A stretch of DNA of 64,000 nt from Hydra vulgaris (lineage: Eukaryota > Cnidaria > Hydrozoa > Anthoathecata > Hydridae): NCBI RefSeq assembly GCF_038396675.1, contig NC_088926.1, positions 3,385,001 to 3,449,000 of the forward strand, in the 5' to 3' direction. The position numbers were made by a program, and so were the translations under genes. A model generated the notes under the pieces. The model searched no databases. It was not told the DNA's origin and worked only from the letters and a program-made list of their open reading frames with translations. Within the stretch, counting starts at the first letter, position 1. Every line of letters begins with the position of its first letter. Positions 37,296-46,885 of the stretch are shown in pieces.

Positions 37296-37955
37296 ACTAA
37301 TCAATTCTTTATTGTCAATCCAAGAGTTAAACGACTCAGTATATCCATACCACTTTACTAATGATTTGTTTTTGAGTTTGCGAATAACTTTTTCAATTCT
37401 AAATATTTTTTGATCAGTTTTTTGCAGTTCTTCGCCATTATTGTCAGTTAATTTATAAGTTGGTGGATCTGTAAACTGAATTTTTGAAACAGTAAAAACT
37501 TCTTCAGTCCATCTCGATGTGTATCCTTTTTCAGACGTTGCCTTCTTTTTAGTTATCCTAAATCTGTCACTGATTGAAAACTTGGGTTTACTGATACTTT
37601 GTCACTGATTGAAAACTGTGAGTTCATATGGGTCTTTCAGACCCATATGAACTCACAGTTTTCGAATCCATGAAAATTCGAGGAATTTTTAAAGATTTTA
37701 TTTAGAGCATTAGCAACATCAACTCCAGTTTTACTCTTCAATGGAAAAATCCATCCATAATTTGAAAAAACATCTATCACCATTAATAAGTATTTTATAC
37801 CGTCATTGAATTTGGAGAAAGATAGCATGTCAACTAAATCAGCAGCCCATATTTCATCGATTCCATTTATAATCACTTTTCTTTTTCTGAAATGTTTTAC
37901 AACTGGTTTATGAAGTTCGTTTGCAAGTTTGTCAGTCCATTTCAGACCTAAAAGA
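37296..37955 (-). pseudogene. Polinton integrase (rve core plus chromodomain)
   Basis: From 37955 down: LGLKWTDKLANELHKPVVKH, then IWAADLVDMLSFSKFND (first Asp) and YLLMVIDVFSNYGWIFPLKS (the DVFS...W region of the integrase core). After a break at 37606-37664, TSRWTEEVFTVSKIQFTDPP and a chromodomain-like end (RIEKVIRKLKNKSLVKWYGY, then SFNSWIDNKELI) reach 37296. The second half of the catalytic core, with the remaining Asp and Glu, is missing: a perfect 25-bp-arm palindrome (37611-37663) and a GTCACTGATTGAAAAC direct repeat (37566 and 37601) sit at the junction. A start codon is not evident. The stop of the upstream PLA2-like frame overlaps its 5' end. Confidence 0.88.
37611..37663. repeat. 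perfect snap-back palindrome, 25-bp arms, 3-nt loop, in the integrase gene
   Basis: The left arm starts GAAAACTGTGAGTTCATATG. On the minus strand the loop is GAA, sitting in GGGTCTGAAAGACC, which is itself the core of the GSERP-coding hairpin repeat seen in two other Polinton genes. Confidence 0.97.
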
Positions 37956-37956
37956 T

Positions 37957-38583
37957 TTACTTCTTTATTCTCGTCTTTTTTACTGATCGTTGGGAGTTTT
38001 TTTGAGTAGTTTCAACACCCAATTCATATGGGTTCAAAGAACCTAATCCAAACTTAGCTTTAGATGCTATAATAGGTTTTATAATACCTTCAATTCTTTC
38101 ACGAGTTGTTGGATTTTTTATAGCATCCATTTCTTCAATCATAATTCTATCAGCTTTATTTCTATTTGCAGTGTCTGTAAAGTGTTGATAAGCAAGGTCA
38201 TGATGATAAGCTGCATTATCAACTCTATCTATAGGTTTACTCCATTTTTTATATGCATCAGTAGAAGTTAATCGTTCATCTAAATTAGTACCTGGACCAG
38301 CAAAGTTCATTCCAGGTAAATGCATTTCACCAGGGAGCTTTGCCCATGGTAATTTTATTTTTTTAATTATTGAATTAATTGAACTAACTAAATCACCTTC
38401 TGTTTTAGGTCTTTCAGACCCATTAGAATTAGATCCTTCGGATCCGTGCAAAGCTGACACAAATTGAGTTTTTGTTGTTCCACAAATAGCGCAAGTGCCA
38501 CGTGACATATTTCTATTATTTTTACTCACGACGCTTCGCTGGTTTAGTGTATTTGTTTTGCTTCTACATTTGACGCAGTTCAT
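37957..38583 (-). CDS. Polinton PLA2-like domain protein with N-terminal zinc ribbon
   Basis: Intact 208-codon frame. The N-terminus (MNCVKCRSKT, then RGTCAICGTTKTQF) has two CxxC pairs, like the small zinc-ribbon proteins of Polintons and large DNA viruses. Residues ~100-170 hold NFAGPGTNLDERL (calcium-loop-like GPGT) and AAYHHDLAYQHFTDTANR (the HD catalytic pair), the pattern of parvovirus-VP1-type phospholipase A2. In parvoviruses that domain acts on membranes during entry; an equivalent role in Polinton virions is inference. A Ser/Gly/Glu segment with GSEGSNSNGSERP (residues ~49-61) looks inserted between the two domains. Minus strand, directly upstream of the integrase. Confidence 0.75.
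   Translation of the reverse strand: MNCVKCRSKTNTLNQRSVVSKNNRNMSRGTCAICGTTKTQFVSALHGSEGSNSNGSERPKTEGDLVSSINSIIKKIKLPWAKLPGEMHLPGMNFAGPGTNLDERLTSTDAYKKWSKPIDRVDNAAYHHDLAYQHFTDTANRNKADRIMIEEMDAIKNPTTRERIEGIIKPIIASKAKFGLGSLNPYELGVETTQKNSQRSVKKTRIKK
38400..38450 (-). repeat. hairpin-forming 24-nt repeat, two units, in-frame in the PLA2-like gene
   Basis: On the coding strand, GGATCCGAAGGATC is followed by GGGTCTGAAAGACC. Both are stems with a GAA loop whose stem bases differ in a compensated way. The encoded peptide is GSEGSNSNGSERP. Related units occur at 37620-37650 and 51895-51975. Confidence 0.7.
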
Positions 38584-38606
38584 TTTTTATTTAATATATA
38601 TAAAAA

Positions 38607-39391
38607 ATGGACATTATAGATTTGTCATGGAATGTAAATAAAAATAAGTGAAGTAATAACAAGTTGTTACCTAAAAGTATAAGAGGAATTATTGTTGGAA
38701 ATTGTCGGGTTGTGGAAAAACTACTTTATTATTAAACTTACTTTTAAGACCTAGTTGGTTAGACTATAATAATTTACAAGTTTTTGGAAAATCTCTTTTT
38801 CAACCAGAATACAAAAATATTTAAAGTTCTCTTGAAAAAAAATTACAAAAAAAAGTTATTCTTGAATTGTTTAAGCTTCAAGGTGAAATAGAAAAATTAA
38901 ATGCAAATCCAGAATTTATAATTGAAGACATTTCAAAAAATTTGAACGAGAAAACAGATATGGAGTGTAAGTTTTATGAAACAGCTGAAGATGTACCAGA
39001 TCCTGAAGATCTTGATATTCATAAAAGTAATTTGATGATATTTGATCATTTACAATTAACAAAGCAAAATAAGTGTGAAAAATATTATATAAGAGGAAGG
39101 CATAATAATGTAGATTGTTTCTATCTTGCACAAAATTATTTTATGTTACCTAGACAAACTATTAGAGAAAATGCCAATTTTATTTGCTTATTTCCTCAAG
39201 ATTCGAAGAATTTAAATCATATTTATGGAGATCATGTTTCAAGTGATATGTCAATAGATGAGTTTAAAATATTGTTCAAGATTGCTTGGTCAGAGCTTCA
39301 TGGATTTGTTGTTAAAGATTTATCTTCTAAAATAGATGATGGAAAATATAGAAGTGGATTAGATAACTTTTATTTTCCATCTAAAGTTTAA
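38607..39391 (+). pseudogene. Polinton packaging ATPase (FtsK/HerA, A32-like)
   Basis: The ATG at 38607 gives MDIIDLSWNVNKNK, then a TGA. Further on, GIIVGNC breaks inside the Walker A loop by a small insertion near 38708, after which the frame encodes GKTTLLLNLLLRPSW. An in-frame TAA lies near 38821. From 38867 the frame is clean for 174 codons: IHKSNLMIFDHLQL (Walker B region), CFYLAQNYFMLPRQTIRENA and LFPQDSKNLNHIYGDHVSSD, all typical of the Polinton ATPase. The usual acidic pair of Walker B reads FDH, and this copy is inactive on several counts. The enzyme would pump DNA into capsids. Confidence 0.88.
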
Positions 39392-40583
39392 AATAATTTT
39401 TTTGTATATAAAAAAATGTATATAATATTGAATGATAAAAGTAGTCATATAAAAGAGAAGTTTGCTCCTATTATACAACTAAGTGAAGATAAAGATTATG
39501 AAATGGCATTAGTTGGTCTTGATACATTCTACAGTTTTCCAAATGTTGATTCTTCAAATAACAATTTTAGATATAGTTCAGATAATGGAGCAACTTGAAT
39601 AGATATAAACATTCTAGAAGGTAGTTATGAGATTGATGATATAAGTAAGTATATTGTGGAAAAAATTACTGAAAATAGTAAAATTATTAATGGAGTTGAA
39701 ACTAGTATTATATTTTCAGCAGATAATAACACATGAAAACAACTTTAAATATTGAAGCTGGTTATAAAGTTGATTTTACATCTATAAATTCAATTTGATC
39801 TATTCTTGGTTTTAACAGTCAAGTATGTTCAACAGGATCTCATGAATCAGATAATACAGTAAACATTTTAAGTATTAATAGTATAAGAGTAGCAAATGAT
39901 ATAATAGCATCTATCCTATGTAAATGGAACAACAGAAAACGTTATTTGTTCATTTTTCCCAGATGTTGGTCCTGGATATAAAATTATTCAAGAACCATAA
40001 GATTGGGTGGCTTTGGCCCTACGGGATGACTTTAGCCCAAGCAAAATTTTTGTTTAAAAATGGTTTAAAATTGATACCTCAACGTATGCCGGTTAATGTT
40101 TAATAGCAAATTGTGGGAAATTTATTATTCATTTAGTCTAACTTAGTTTACTTAACTTGAGTCTTTGTGATATTATTGTAAGTTGCACTTTAAAAGAAGC
40201 GCCTAAAATCCGAATTTTTTTAGGTGTGTAAACTTTTACATCGATAGCAGTACCTGAAGAAGGTTTTTTATTGGAATATACACTGAATTAATTTTAAACC
40301 ATTAGTGTTTGATTCTATCTTGTTTTGAAAGCTTAACAGCTTATTACTTTTTTGCAATTGAAATTAAAAAAAAATAGGTTGGCTTTGGCCCACTACATAG
40401 GGTGACATTGGCCCGGGCTAAAGTCACCCCATGTATTAGAGTAAACCTTTTTTAGTGATCATTTTAGATATTATGGTAGTTACTATGTTGGAATGAAAAA
40501 TTTTGTAGTAGTAATGCAATAGAAAATCAGTATAACAGTTTGTATAAGAAAATAGCGAAATTCGTTTAGTTCTTAGTTTAAAT

Positions 40584-42317
40584 ATGCCACAAAATTACAA
40601 GCCAAATTGTGGAAAAAGAAAATATGTTACTTATACTTTAGAACAGTTAGACAATGCATTAAAAGATTTAAAGAATGGTTTAATTACTCAACGACAAGCA
40701 GCTTTGAAATACGATATACCAAGATCAACATTAAAAAATAAAATAAAACAGACATATCCTAAAAAGTATGGTGGTCAGCAAATATTTACATCAAAAGAAG
40801 AAGACATGTTTAATATTGTATATGCAATAAAATCATCTGAGTTTGGTTTTCCTGTTGATAAATATGATTTAAGATGCATAGTAAAAGGGTATTTAGAGAA
40901 AAAAGGCGTCGTTATACCTCAGTTCAAAAATAATTTTCCAGGTGGCGATTGGATTCGATCTTTTTTAAAAAGAAATCCAGAACTCACAGTAAGATTTGCA
41001 AGCAACATAAAGCGAAAGAGAGCAGAAATAGGAACGACTGTGATTGATAACTACTTTATAAATCTATCAAATGAAATAAGTAATATATCACCTGATAATA
41101 TATGGAATTATGATGAAACCAATCTCAGTGATGATCCAGGTAAAAAAAAAATATTAACAAAGCGTGGATGTAAGTATCCTGAACGCATAATTAGTTCTAC
41201 AAAGACCTCGTTCTCTGTAATTTTTTGTGGCAATGCTAATGGTGAATTGCTACCACCTTATGTTGTTTACAAAGCTGAGTTGTTATGGAGTACATGGATG
41301 GAACATGGGCCACCAAAAGCACGTTAAAACAGATCAAAAAGTGGTTGGTTTGACTCAACATGTTTTGAGGACTGGTTTTTCTCTTTACTTCTTCCAAGAC
41401 TTAAGAAGGCTCAAGGAAGAAGTGTCATTATAGGTGATAACGTATCTTCACATTTGAGCATTGCAGTACTGGATGCACGTCAAAGCAATAACATAGGTTT
41501 TGTGGCATTACCAGTAAACTCTACACATCTCACGCAGCCATTAGATGTTGCCTACTTTAGACGTATGAAGATTAACTGGTGCAAAATATTATGTGAATGG
41601 AAGGAGAAAGGAAAAGGAAGGAGAGTTGCTTCTCTTCCTAAAGATGAATTTCCTAGACTTTTATACCGTTTAATTACCAACTTAAATGAACATGGGAATG
41701 ATAACCTTAGAGCTGGTTTTCGCAAAACTGGAATTTTTTCATTAGACAAGTCTCAAGTGCTTTCACGACTACCATTTTGTAATGTAGGTTTAGACTCAAC
41801 TACTGATTTAGTAAGCCAATCATTTTTAGATCATTTATGTAAGTCACTGGATGATCCCTCAGATGGTTCAAAAAAACCAAAGCGACGTAAAGTATGTGCT
41901 GTCCCAGGTAAAAGCTTATGTTCAACAGATATATCATCTTGTGTTGTAAATGAAAATAATAGATTAAATTCAAATAATGCAGATACACCTATCAGTATTA
42001 TAAATACAATTGAGACTAACAACATTGACTTTGCTGGCCCAAGTACAAATGCTGGAACTACTGAGACTTCTAATCTAATTTTTGCGGATGTAAGTTTAGG
42101 CGTAGAAAGTCATACAGAATCTTTAGATCATTCAGCATTAGGCAAAAAGAACTTTCAAAATATTGATAAAACAAAAAATGTTTGTAAAAAGGAGAAAATG
42201 TTAAATCTTGTAGAGAATTATTATGTAATTGTTAAATGCAATGGAGAGTTAAATCTTGGACAGGTTTGTTTATTTATTTTGAATTATTTATATTTAGAAA
42301 TAATTCAAAATAAATAA
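40584..42317 (+). pseudogene. pogo-like transposase with one nonsense codon
   Basis: One continuous frame of about 577 codons from ATG 40584, interrupted only by TAA at 41325-41327. Residues ~10-55 form a psq helix-turn-helix (LITQRQAALKYDIPRSTLKN). The DDE_1 core shows IWNYDETNLSDDPG (first Asp), SVIIGDNVSSHL (second Asp) and NSTHLTQPLDVAYF (third Asp). A lysine-rich linker and Asn/Ser-rich tail follow. The coding end is disturbed by a perfect palindrome at 42267-42320; a likely last piece (EEPKKISKRGIYSVPELFH) lies at 42349-42409, so an intron or a palindrome-linked break separates them. The upstream TTTGGCC subterminal motifs may be where it binds (inference). Confidence 0.88.
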
Positions 42318-42320
42318 ACA
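42267..42320. repeat. perfect snap-back palindrome, 23-bp arms, 8-nt loop
   Basis: The left arm starts TGTTTATTTATTTTGAATTA and its exact reverse complement follows after ATATTTAG. It sits where the pogo transposase frame ends prematurely. Confidence 0.95.
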
Positions 42321-43040
42321 AAAATATGTCTGAAATAGTCGATTTTATTGAGGAACCAAAGAAAATTTCGAAAAGAGGAATTTATTCAGTTCCAGAACTT
42401 TTTCACTAAATTTTTTAAAACATTTATTTTGTCATTTTTGTTTACTTTATACCTAAACTGTTTTGTTTACTTGGTATCTATACTTGTTTAGTTTGTACCT
42501 ATATTTTATTTACTGTATACAAGAACTTTGTTACTAAATCTTTTTTTGTCACTTTATTTTTGTAAATTTATTTTCTTTGCCTAAATATTGTTGTTTTTAT
42601 TGTTGTTTTGTTTCCTTTAGTCCCTTTTTACAGGGTTGGGCCAAAGTCACCCGAACACACAGGGCGACTTTGGTCCACCATTTAAACCACCCAAAAGATA
42701 CTTCAGGTAAATAATTTTTAAATGGGAGACAGATAGTTCTAACTGTCCTTTCTATGTACTTCTAATAGTACTTAGTGTTTGAGGAAATAACTTTTGTGGC
42801 TTTCATGCAATAGACATTAAGGAGCAAAATGGGCCAAAACCACCCAATCTTACGGAACCATTAAACTTAATTTATTTACCAATAACACTAAAAACAATTT
42901 CAAAGATGGAGACTAAATTGGTTGATCAAGATGGAAATCTGATAAATTTACGAGGAGAAAAATTAGCTATTAGATTTCATATATGAGAAAAAAAATAATC
43001 TAACTATTTTTTTTATAATACATATAAAAAACAAAACAAA

Positions 43041-43622
43041 ATGAGTAAATATACTAATATTAAAGTAAATCTTTCACAAAACCAAATAGAAAAAATTAAA
43101 AAAGCAATTGAATGTGGTATTAGAACTAGTATTAAGTTATCACATTCAGATTTAAATGTGAGCATGTATTAGCTGTAACAACAACACAATGTAATAGAAT
43201 TAGAAAGGCATATGAAAATGGTACGGGTGTAATAATCAATTTAAGTAAAGCACAATAGTACACAATTCTAAAATAAAGGGTGGATTTATTGGTGCACTTT
43301 TACCGTTTCTTGTTACTTTAGCATCAAGAGTTATACCATCTCTAGCAACAGGACTGCTTTCCAGAATAGGCTCAGCAGCTGGATCAACTTTGATTAATAA
43401 AATTGCTGAAATGGTATTGTGTACATGAGAAAGAATGGACAAGGAGTTAAATTAACATTTGCAGGATCTGGTTTATATTTGAGACTATGGAGTAAAGGAA
43501 GTTCTTTAGGTGATGGTCTGTACTTACGTGCTGGAAATGGTTATACTCCCACAGGTTCAGGTTTATTATTAGGACCAAATTCTCCATTTGCTAATATTCC
43601 ATTTTTGAATATGATTTTGTAA
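43041..43622 (+). pseudogene. Polinton hydrophobic small protein (membrane-active candidate)
   Basis: It starts MSKYTNIKVNLSQNQIEKIK at 43041, with TSIKLSHSDLN, a break near 43157, then VIINLSKAQ. It continues in a third frame with GGFIGALLPFLVTLASRVIP, a strongly hydrophobic segment, and GLLSRIGSAAGSTLINKIA. The C-terminal part (43500-43622) has the repeated GLYLRAGNGY and GSGLLLGPNSPFANIPFLNM motifs that I recall from cnidarian Polintons. At least three frameshifts or stops. The hydrophobic middle suggests a membrane-interacting virion protein analogous to adenovirus pVI; that comparison is inference from composition only. Confidence 0.6.
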
Positions 43623-43664
43623 AAACTCAATATAAAAATTATAATAAATTTTATATATAATAAA

Positions 43665-44045
43665 ATGTCAAATAGCATGCCAGTGCATAAATTTATAAAT
43701 AAATATAAAAAACCCGAACCATCTTCTATAGTTTTTAAACCACATAAAAATTTACAGCATCCTGCAATATTGATAAATGGAAGATATGATGTATTTGCGC
43801 AACAAAACATTAATATAAAATTTTTATCACAGCAAAATGTTGTTTTAAAGTTTGGCTTATTTGTAAGAAAAGGTGTTGCATTAGTTTCATTAAAACATGA
43901 ACTTAGATTAAAAATGTTAAGTTTACAAGATTGTATAATAGCAGAGTCTGTTGATGATATTATAGTAACAATAGTAAATAATTCTTATTCTGATGTGTTA
44001 ATAGAAAAAGGAGATTGTTTTTGTTCTGTTAATCTATTGTGTTAA
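43665..44045 (+). CDS. Polinton-encoded dUTPase-like beta protein
   Basis: Intact 126-codon frame between two other Polinton genes. The C-terminal half (LKFGLFVRKGVALVSLKHEL, later VTIVNNSYSDVLIEKGDCFC) follows the spacing of the trimeric dUTPase fold: a beta strand, 'N.S....I..GD', then a terminal strand. The usual substrate-binding serine/glycine motif is not apparent, so it may be a non-catalytic relative or a small jelly-roll virion protein. The intact frame among broken neighbours may reflect its short length. Identification is tentative. Confidence 0.4.
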   Translation: MSNSMPVHKFINKYKKPEPSSIVFKPHKNLQHPAILINGRYDVFAQQNINIKFLSQQNVVLKFGLFVRKGVALVSLKHELRLKMLSLQDCIIAESVDDIIVTIVNNSYSDVLIEKGDCFCSVNLLC

Positions 44046-44064
44046 TTTTTTTTTTTAATTAAAA

Positions 44065-44660
44065 ATGGAATACAATAATAAAATGTACAATAACATTTAT
44101 TCAACTCTTCCTAATGTACCTGAAGAAAAATCTATTAAAAACCAATCATATCGGTTACAAAAAATTGGCGAGATTCAAGAAGAAATAGAGCGTGAGAGAG
44201 AAAAGAGAATAACGCTTAGTAAAAAGTATCATAGAGCTGTAAAAATAATTTCTGCAATTGATAATGCATTACTAGCAAGCACTATGGCACTTGGAGCTAT
44301 TGGAGTTGGTTATTTATCAACAATAATTGCAGCACCAGTAGTTATTGCATGTGAAGGTGCAGCATTAAGAGCAGGTATGTTATCAATAATAGGCGGACAA
44401 ATTAGTAAAAAAATGAATTTAAAAGCAGAAAAGCATGAAAAGATTTAAGTGCTTGCTGATTTAAAACTAAATACAATAAGCAATTATATTTCTAAAGCTT
44501 AGTAGATGGGCATATAGATGACAAGGAATTTGAGTTAACACTTGGTGAACTTGAAAAATTTCAGACAATGATGGAGCAAATTAGAATAAAAGTTAAAAAT
44601 GAAATTGATAAACAAAAAAGTTGTCACTAATCGACCAAGGGAGAGAAGAGGCTATTAAAG
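44065..44660 (+). pseudogene. Polinton protein with coiled coil and membrane segment, C-terminal break
   Basis: It starts MEYNNKMYNNIYSTLPNVPE. A charged coiled-coil stretch (IGEIQEEIEREREKRITLSK) is followed by a glycine/alanine-rich hydrophobic segment (ALLASTMALGAIGVGYLSTI, then PVVIACEGAALRAGM) and a basic tail. The frame stops at 44446, but after a frame change homologous-looking sequence continues (LADLKLNTISNYISKA, then VDGHIDDKEFELTLGELEKF) to about 44640. This family recurs in cnidarian Polintons; function unknown. The membrane segment suggests a role at virion or host membranes (inference). Confidence 0.6.
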
Positions 44661-44773
44661 TAATTCAAAGTAGGTTTAATAAAAAAATAGTCACTTAACA
44701 TTTTATTGACAAATTATAAGATATGCAACATTAATATCCGTTCTTTTTAGAATGTAGTAAACGTGAAAGAGAT

Positions 44774-44995
44774 TTGAATAAAAAAAAATATTTGGAACTT
44801 CTTGGATTTGGAAAAGGAGGTGTTACTGTTGATTCAGGAAGTCACTCAATATTTATCACTGATTATGGAAACTTTCAGATACCATCAACTTATAGTGATG
44901 ATGAGAGAAATAAACTTAATAAACTTATCTGGAATGAAGATAGTGATTTTTATTGTGTAGAAAGAGACATTAAAGAATCACTTGAACAATGTTAA
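44774..44995 (+). CDS. unrecognised small Polinton protein
   Basis: A 73-codon frame starting MNKKKYLELLGFGKGGVTVD; coding sequence may begin further upstream (CSKRERDL is in frame from about 44753). Hydrophilic, with GSHSIFITDYGNFQIPSTYS. Further in-frame-like pieces (LSMALILRLLETKNIIYKDF) lie at 45115-45170, so the gene may have been longer before decay. No family recognised. Confidence 0.4.
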   Translation: MNKKKYLELLGFGKGGVTVDSGSHSIFITDYGNFQIPSTYSDDERNKLNKLIWNEDSDFYCVERDIKESLEQC

Positions 44996-45230
44996 AAAAC
45001 AGGATAAATTAAGAATTATAGATAAATATGTACTTCAATAAGAGTGTGATTTCAAAGAAAAACAACTAATAAAAAGTATTAATACTTTTTTTTTTTTTTT
45101 TGATAAAATTTTATCAATGGCACTTATATTAAGATTATTAGAAACAAAAAATATCATTTATAAAGACTTTGAGATTAAAAATAATTGTGGAACGTTTAAT
45201 ATTGATTATTTAAAAAGTTTGCTAAAACCT

Positions 45231-45405
45231 AAAACATAACGTAAAACGTAACGTAAAACGTAACGTAAAACGTAACGTAAAACGTAACGTAAAACGTAAC
45301 GTAAAACGTAACGTAAAACGTAACGTAAAACGTAACGTAAAACGTAACGTAAAACGTAACGTAAAACGTAACGTAAAACGTAACGTAAAACGTAACGTAA
45401 AACGA
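45231..45405. repeat. 12-bp tandem repeat (ACGTAACGTAAA)n, ~14 copies
   Basis: Nearly perfect alternation of GTAAAACGTAAC for about 170 bases between two Polinton genes, directly followed by a hairpin. Every 12-mer carries two ACGT sites. Minus-strand frames reading VLRY or FYVT are artefacts. There are no spacers between units, so it is not a CRISPR array. Confidence 0.95.
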
Positions 45406-45438
45406 AAAACACGACATAAAAATTTATGTTGTGTTTTT
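45404..45438. terminator. hairpin with T-run, possible intergenic terminator
   Basis: AAAACACGACATAAA pairs with TTTATGTTGTGTTTT (one mismatch) around a short loop between two plus-strand Polinton genes. A role in transcription ending is inference. Confidence 0.4.
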
Positions 45439-45461
45439 AATCTTTTTTATATAAAAACAAA

Positions 45462-45659
45462 ATGTCATTTTTAAAAATTACAGATACTGAAAAGAGAGAT
45501 CAAATTGTAAAAGAATTATCAGAGAGTAAAAAAAGAATACAGCAGAATGATCTTAGTGAAAAAATTGGAGATTCTAATTTGCAGATAGACTTGTCAAAAT
45601 TGTACAAGCCATTAATTGATAATCAATCTGGAATAAAGGAAGATATATCTAAATTGTAA
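45462..45659 (+). CDS. small helical Polinton protein upstream of the capsid gene
   Basis: A 65-codon frame starting MSFLKITDTEKRDQIVKELS, charged and helical (ESKKRIQQNDLSEKIGDSNL). I remember similar N-termini in cnidarian Polinton proteins just before the capsid gene, usually longer, so the stop at 45657 may be premature. Function unknown. Confidence 0.5.
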   Translation: MSFLKITDTEKRDQIVKELSESKKRIQQNDLSEKIGDSNLQIDLSKLYKPLIDNQSGIKEDISKL

Positions 45660-46734
45660 GATCAAGCTAATCAATTTGCACTTACCTTTTCAAATGCATA
45701 TCCTGAAATACTTACTTATGAAAGCGCTGGAGAAATAAGAATTAACATTGAGCGACAAGATTTTTCATACTTCCATCTGAGGCTTAGCTCTTGTTTGAAG
45801 GAAGACTTCTTAAACTCGATGGCTTGATGACAGCTTATGTTAATGCAGATGTAGTGTCACTCACAAATAATGATATTGTGCACTTATTTAGTCAAATATC
45901 ATATCAATTATCAAACCAAGAAATAGAGTCAGTTTATTATCCAGGTCAAGCAACAACAATGTTAGGAATGCTTAAATACCCAAATGACTTTCAATTAGCA
46001 CAAGGATTAAATCAATTGTGGTACAAAGATTCTTCAACAACAACAGTTGATAACTCAGGGTTTACATTAAGACAATTATTTATAATTCAGAAACCCACTA
46101 CAAAGGGAACATTTTCATTTTGTATACCTTTAAGACACATTTTTGGAATTTGCGATGATTACAACAAAGTTATTTACGGATTTAAACATACACTAACTCT
46201 TGTTAGAAAAGGTGATACCGAAGCAATTTTTAGAAACGCTCTTGCAGCTGCAGGAAAAGTTAATCTTGATAAAATATCATTGTTCATGCCACATGTGATT
46301 CCATCAGATTTAGAGAGAGTTAATCTTTATAAAAGTATTGAATCAAAAGTGAAACTTCCAGTAACTTTTCGCGCAAGGCAGTGTGATACTATAACTGTTC
46401 CACAATCTAAACGTTTTCTTGGAGACTTAGCGTAAAGACATCTCCAGAAAAACCAAGATACATCATTGTTGGATTCCAAACAAATAAGGATGAAAATCAA
46501 GAAGTTAATTCTTCGATATTTGATCATTGTGACTTGAAAAATATATACATTATGCCTAATCAAGAAAGATATCCAGCTGTTGACTATAACTTATCATTTC
46601 CAAATCATCAGTTTTGAAGAGCTTATAGAGATCAGTGGCGTAACTAGGGGAGCACAACCCCGCAAGGCGGGAGGGCCCCGGAGCTTAGAAGGCCCCGCGG
46701 AGATTTTTCACGTATTCTTAAATGAAAAACAGAT

Positions 46735-46885
46735 TATTTTTCTATAATAGGAACTCTATTTTAGAATTTAATTTCAATAGAAATTCTATTAAAGATTTAG
46801 TTTTAACAGAAGTTCTATTGGAGAATTAAATTACAATAGAGATTCTGTTACAGAATTTAATTTCGATAGCAAATCTATTATAGTA
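46735..46885. repeat. ~36-bp degenerate tandem repeat near the hAT left end
   Basis: Units like GAATTTAATTTCAATAGAAA followed by TTCTATTA recur about four times. It could be a subterminal binding array for the hAT transposase (inference). Confidence 0.6.

Larger units (their letters stand above)
40000..42850 (+). mobile_element. pogo-like (DDE_1) DNA transposon, 2851 bp, inserted in the Polinton
   Basis: The inverted ends are AGATTGGGTGGCTTTGGCCC on the left, with the reverse complement on the right differing at few positions. TA lies outside both ends (39998-39999, 42851-42852). Subterminal GGTGAC/TTGGCCC motifs occur at 40380-40435 and 42630-42700. GAACCA also occurs just outside both ends (39992-39997 and 42855-42860), so a 6-bp duplication is an alternative reading of the borders. 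It carries an almost intact transposase and is a young insertion compared with its host element. Confidence 0.88.
39416..42986 (+). pseudogene. Polinton structural protein (minor capsid/penton candidate), split by a pogo-like element
   Basis: It starts MYIILNDKSSHIKEKFAPII at 39416. Then come YEMALVGLDTFYSFPNV, a stop at 39596-39598, INILEGSYEIDDISKYIVEK, and GYKIIQEP up to 39997. After the inserted element it resumes with NLIYLPITLKTISKMETKLV and DQDGNLINLRGEKLAIRFHI and ends at the TGA of 42986. Several single-base breaks occur between 39596 and 39960. The protein family is common in cnidarian Polintons. I place it as a virion component from gene context and its small beta-rich appearance; whether it is the penton is uncertain. 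Confidence 0.6.

Noticed and set aside
45206-45417. VLRY and FYVT repeat proteins, and a CRISPR-like array
   Set aside because: The 12-bp units are contiguous without spacers; in a eukaryotic context this is a minisatellite, not CRISPR or a gene.
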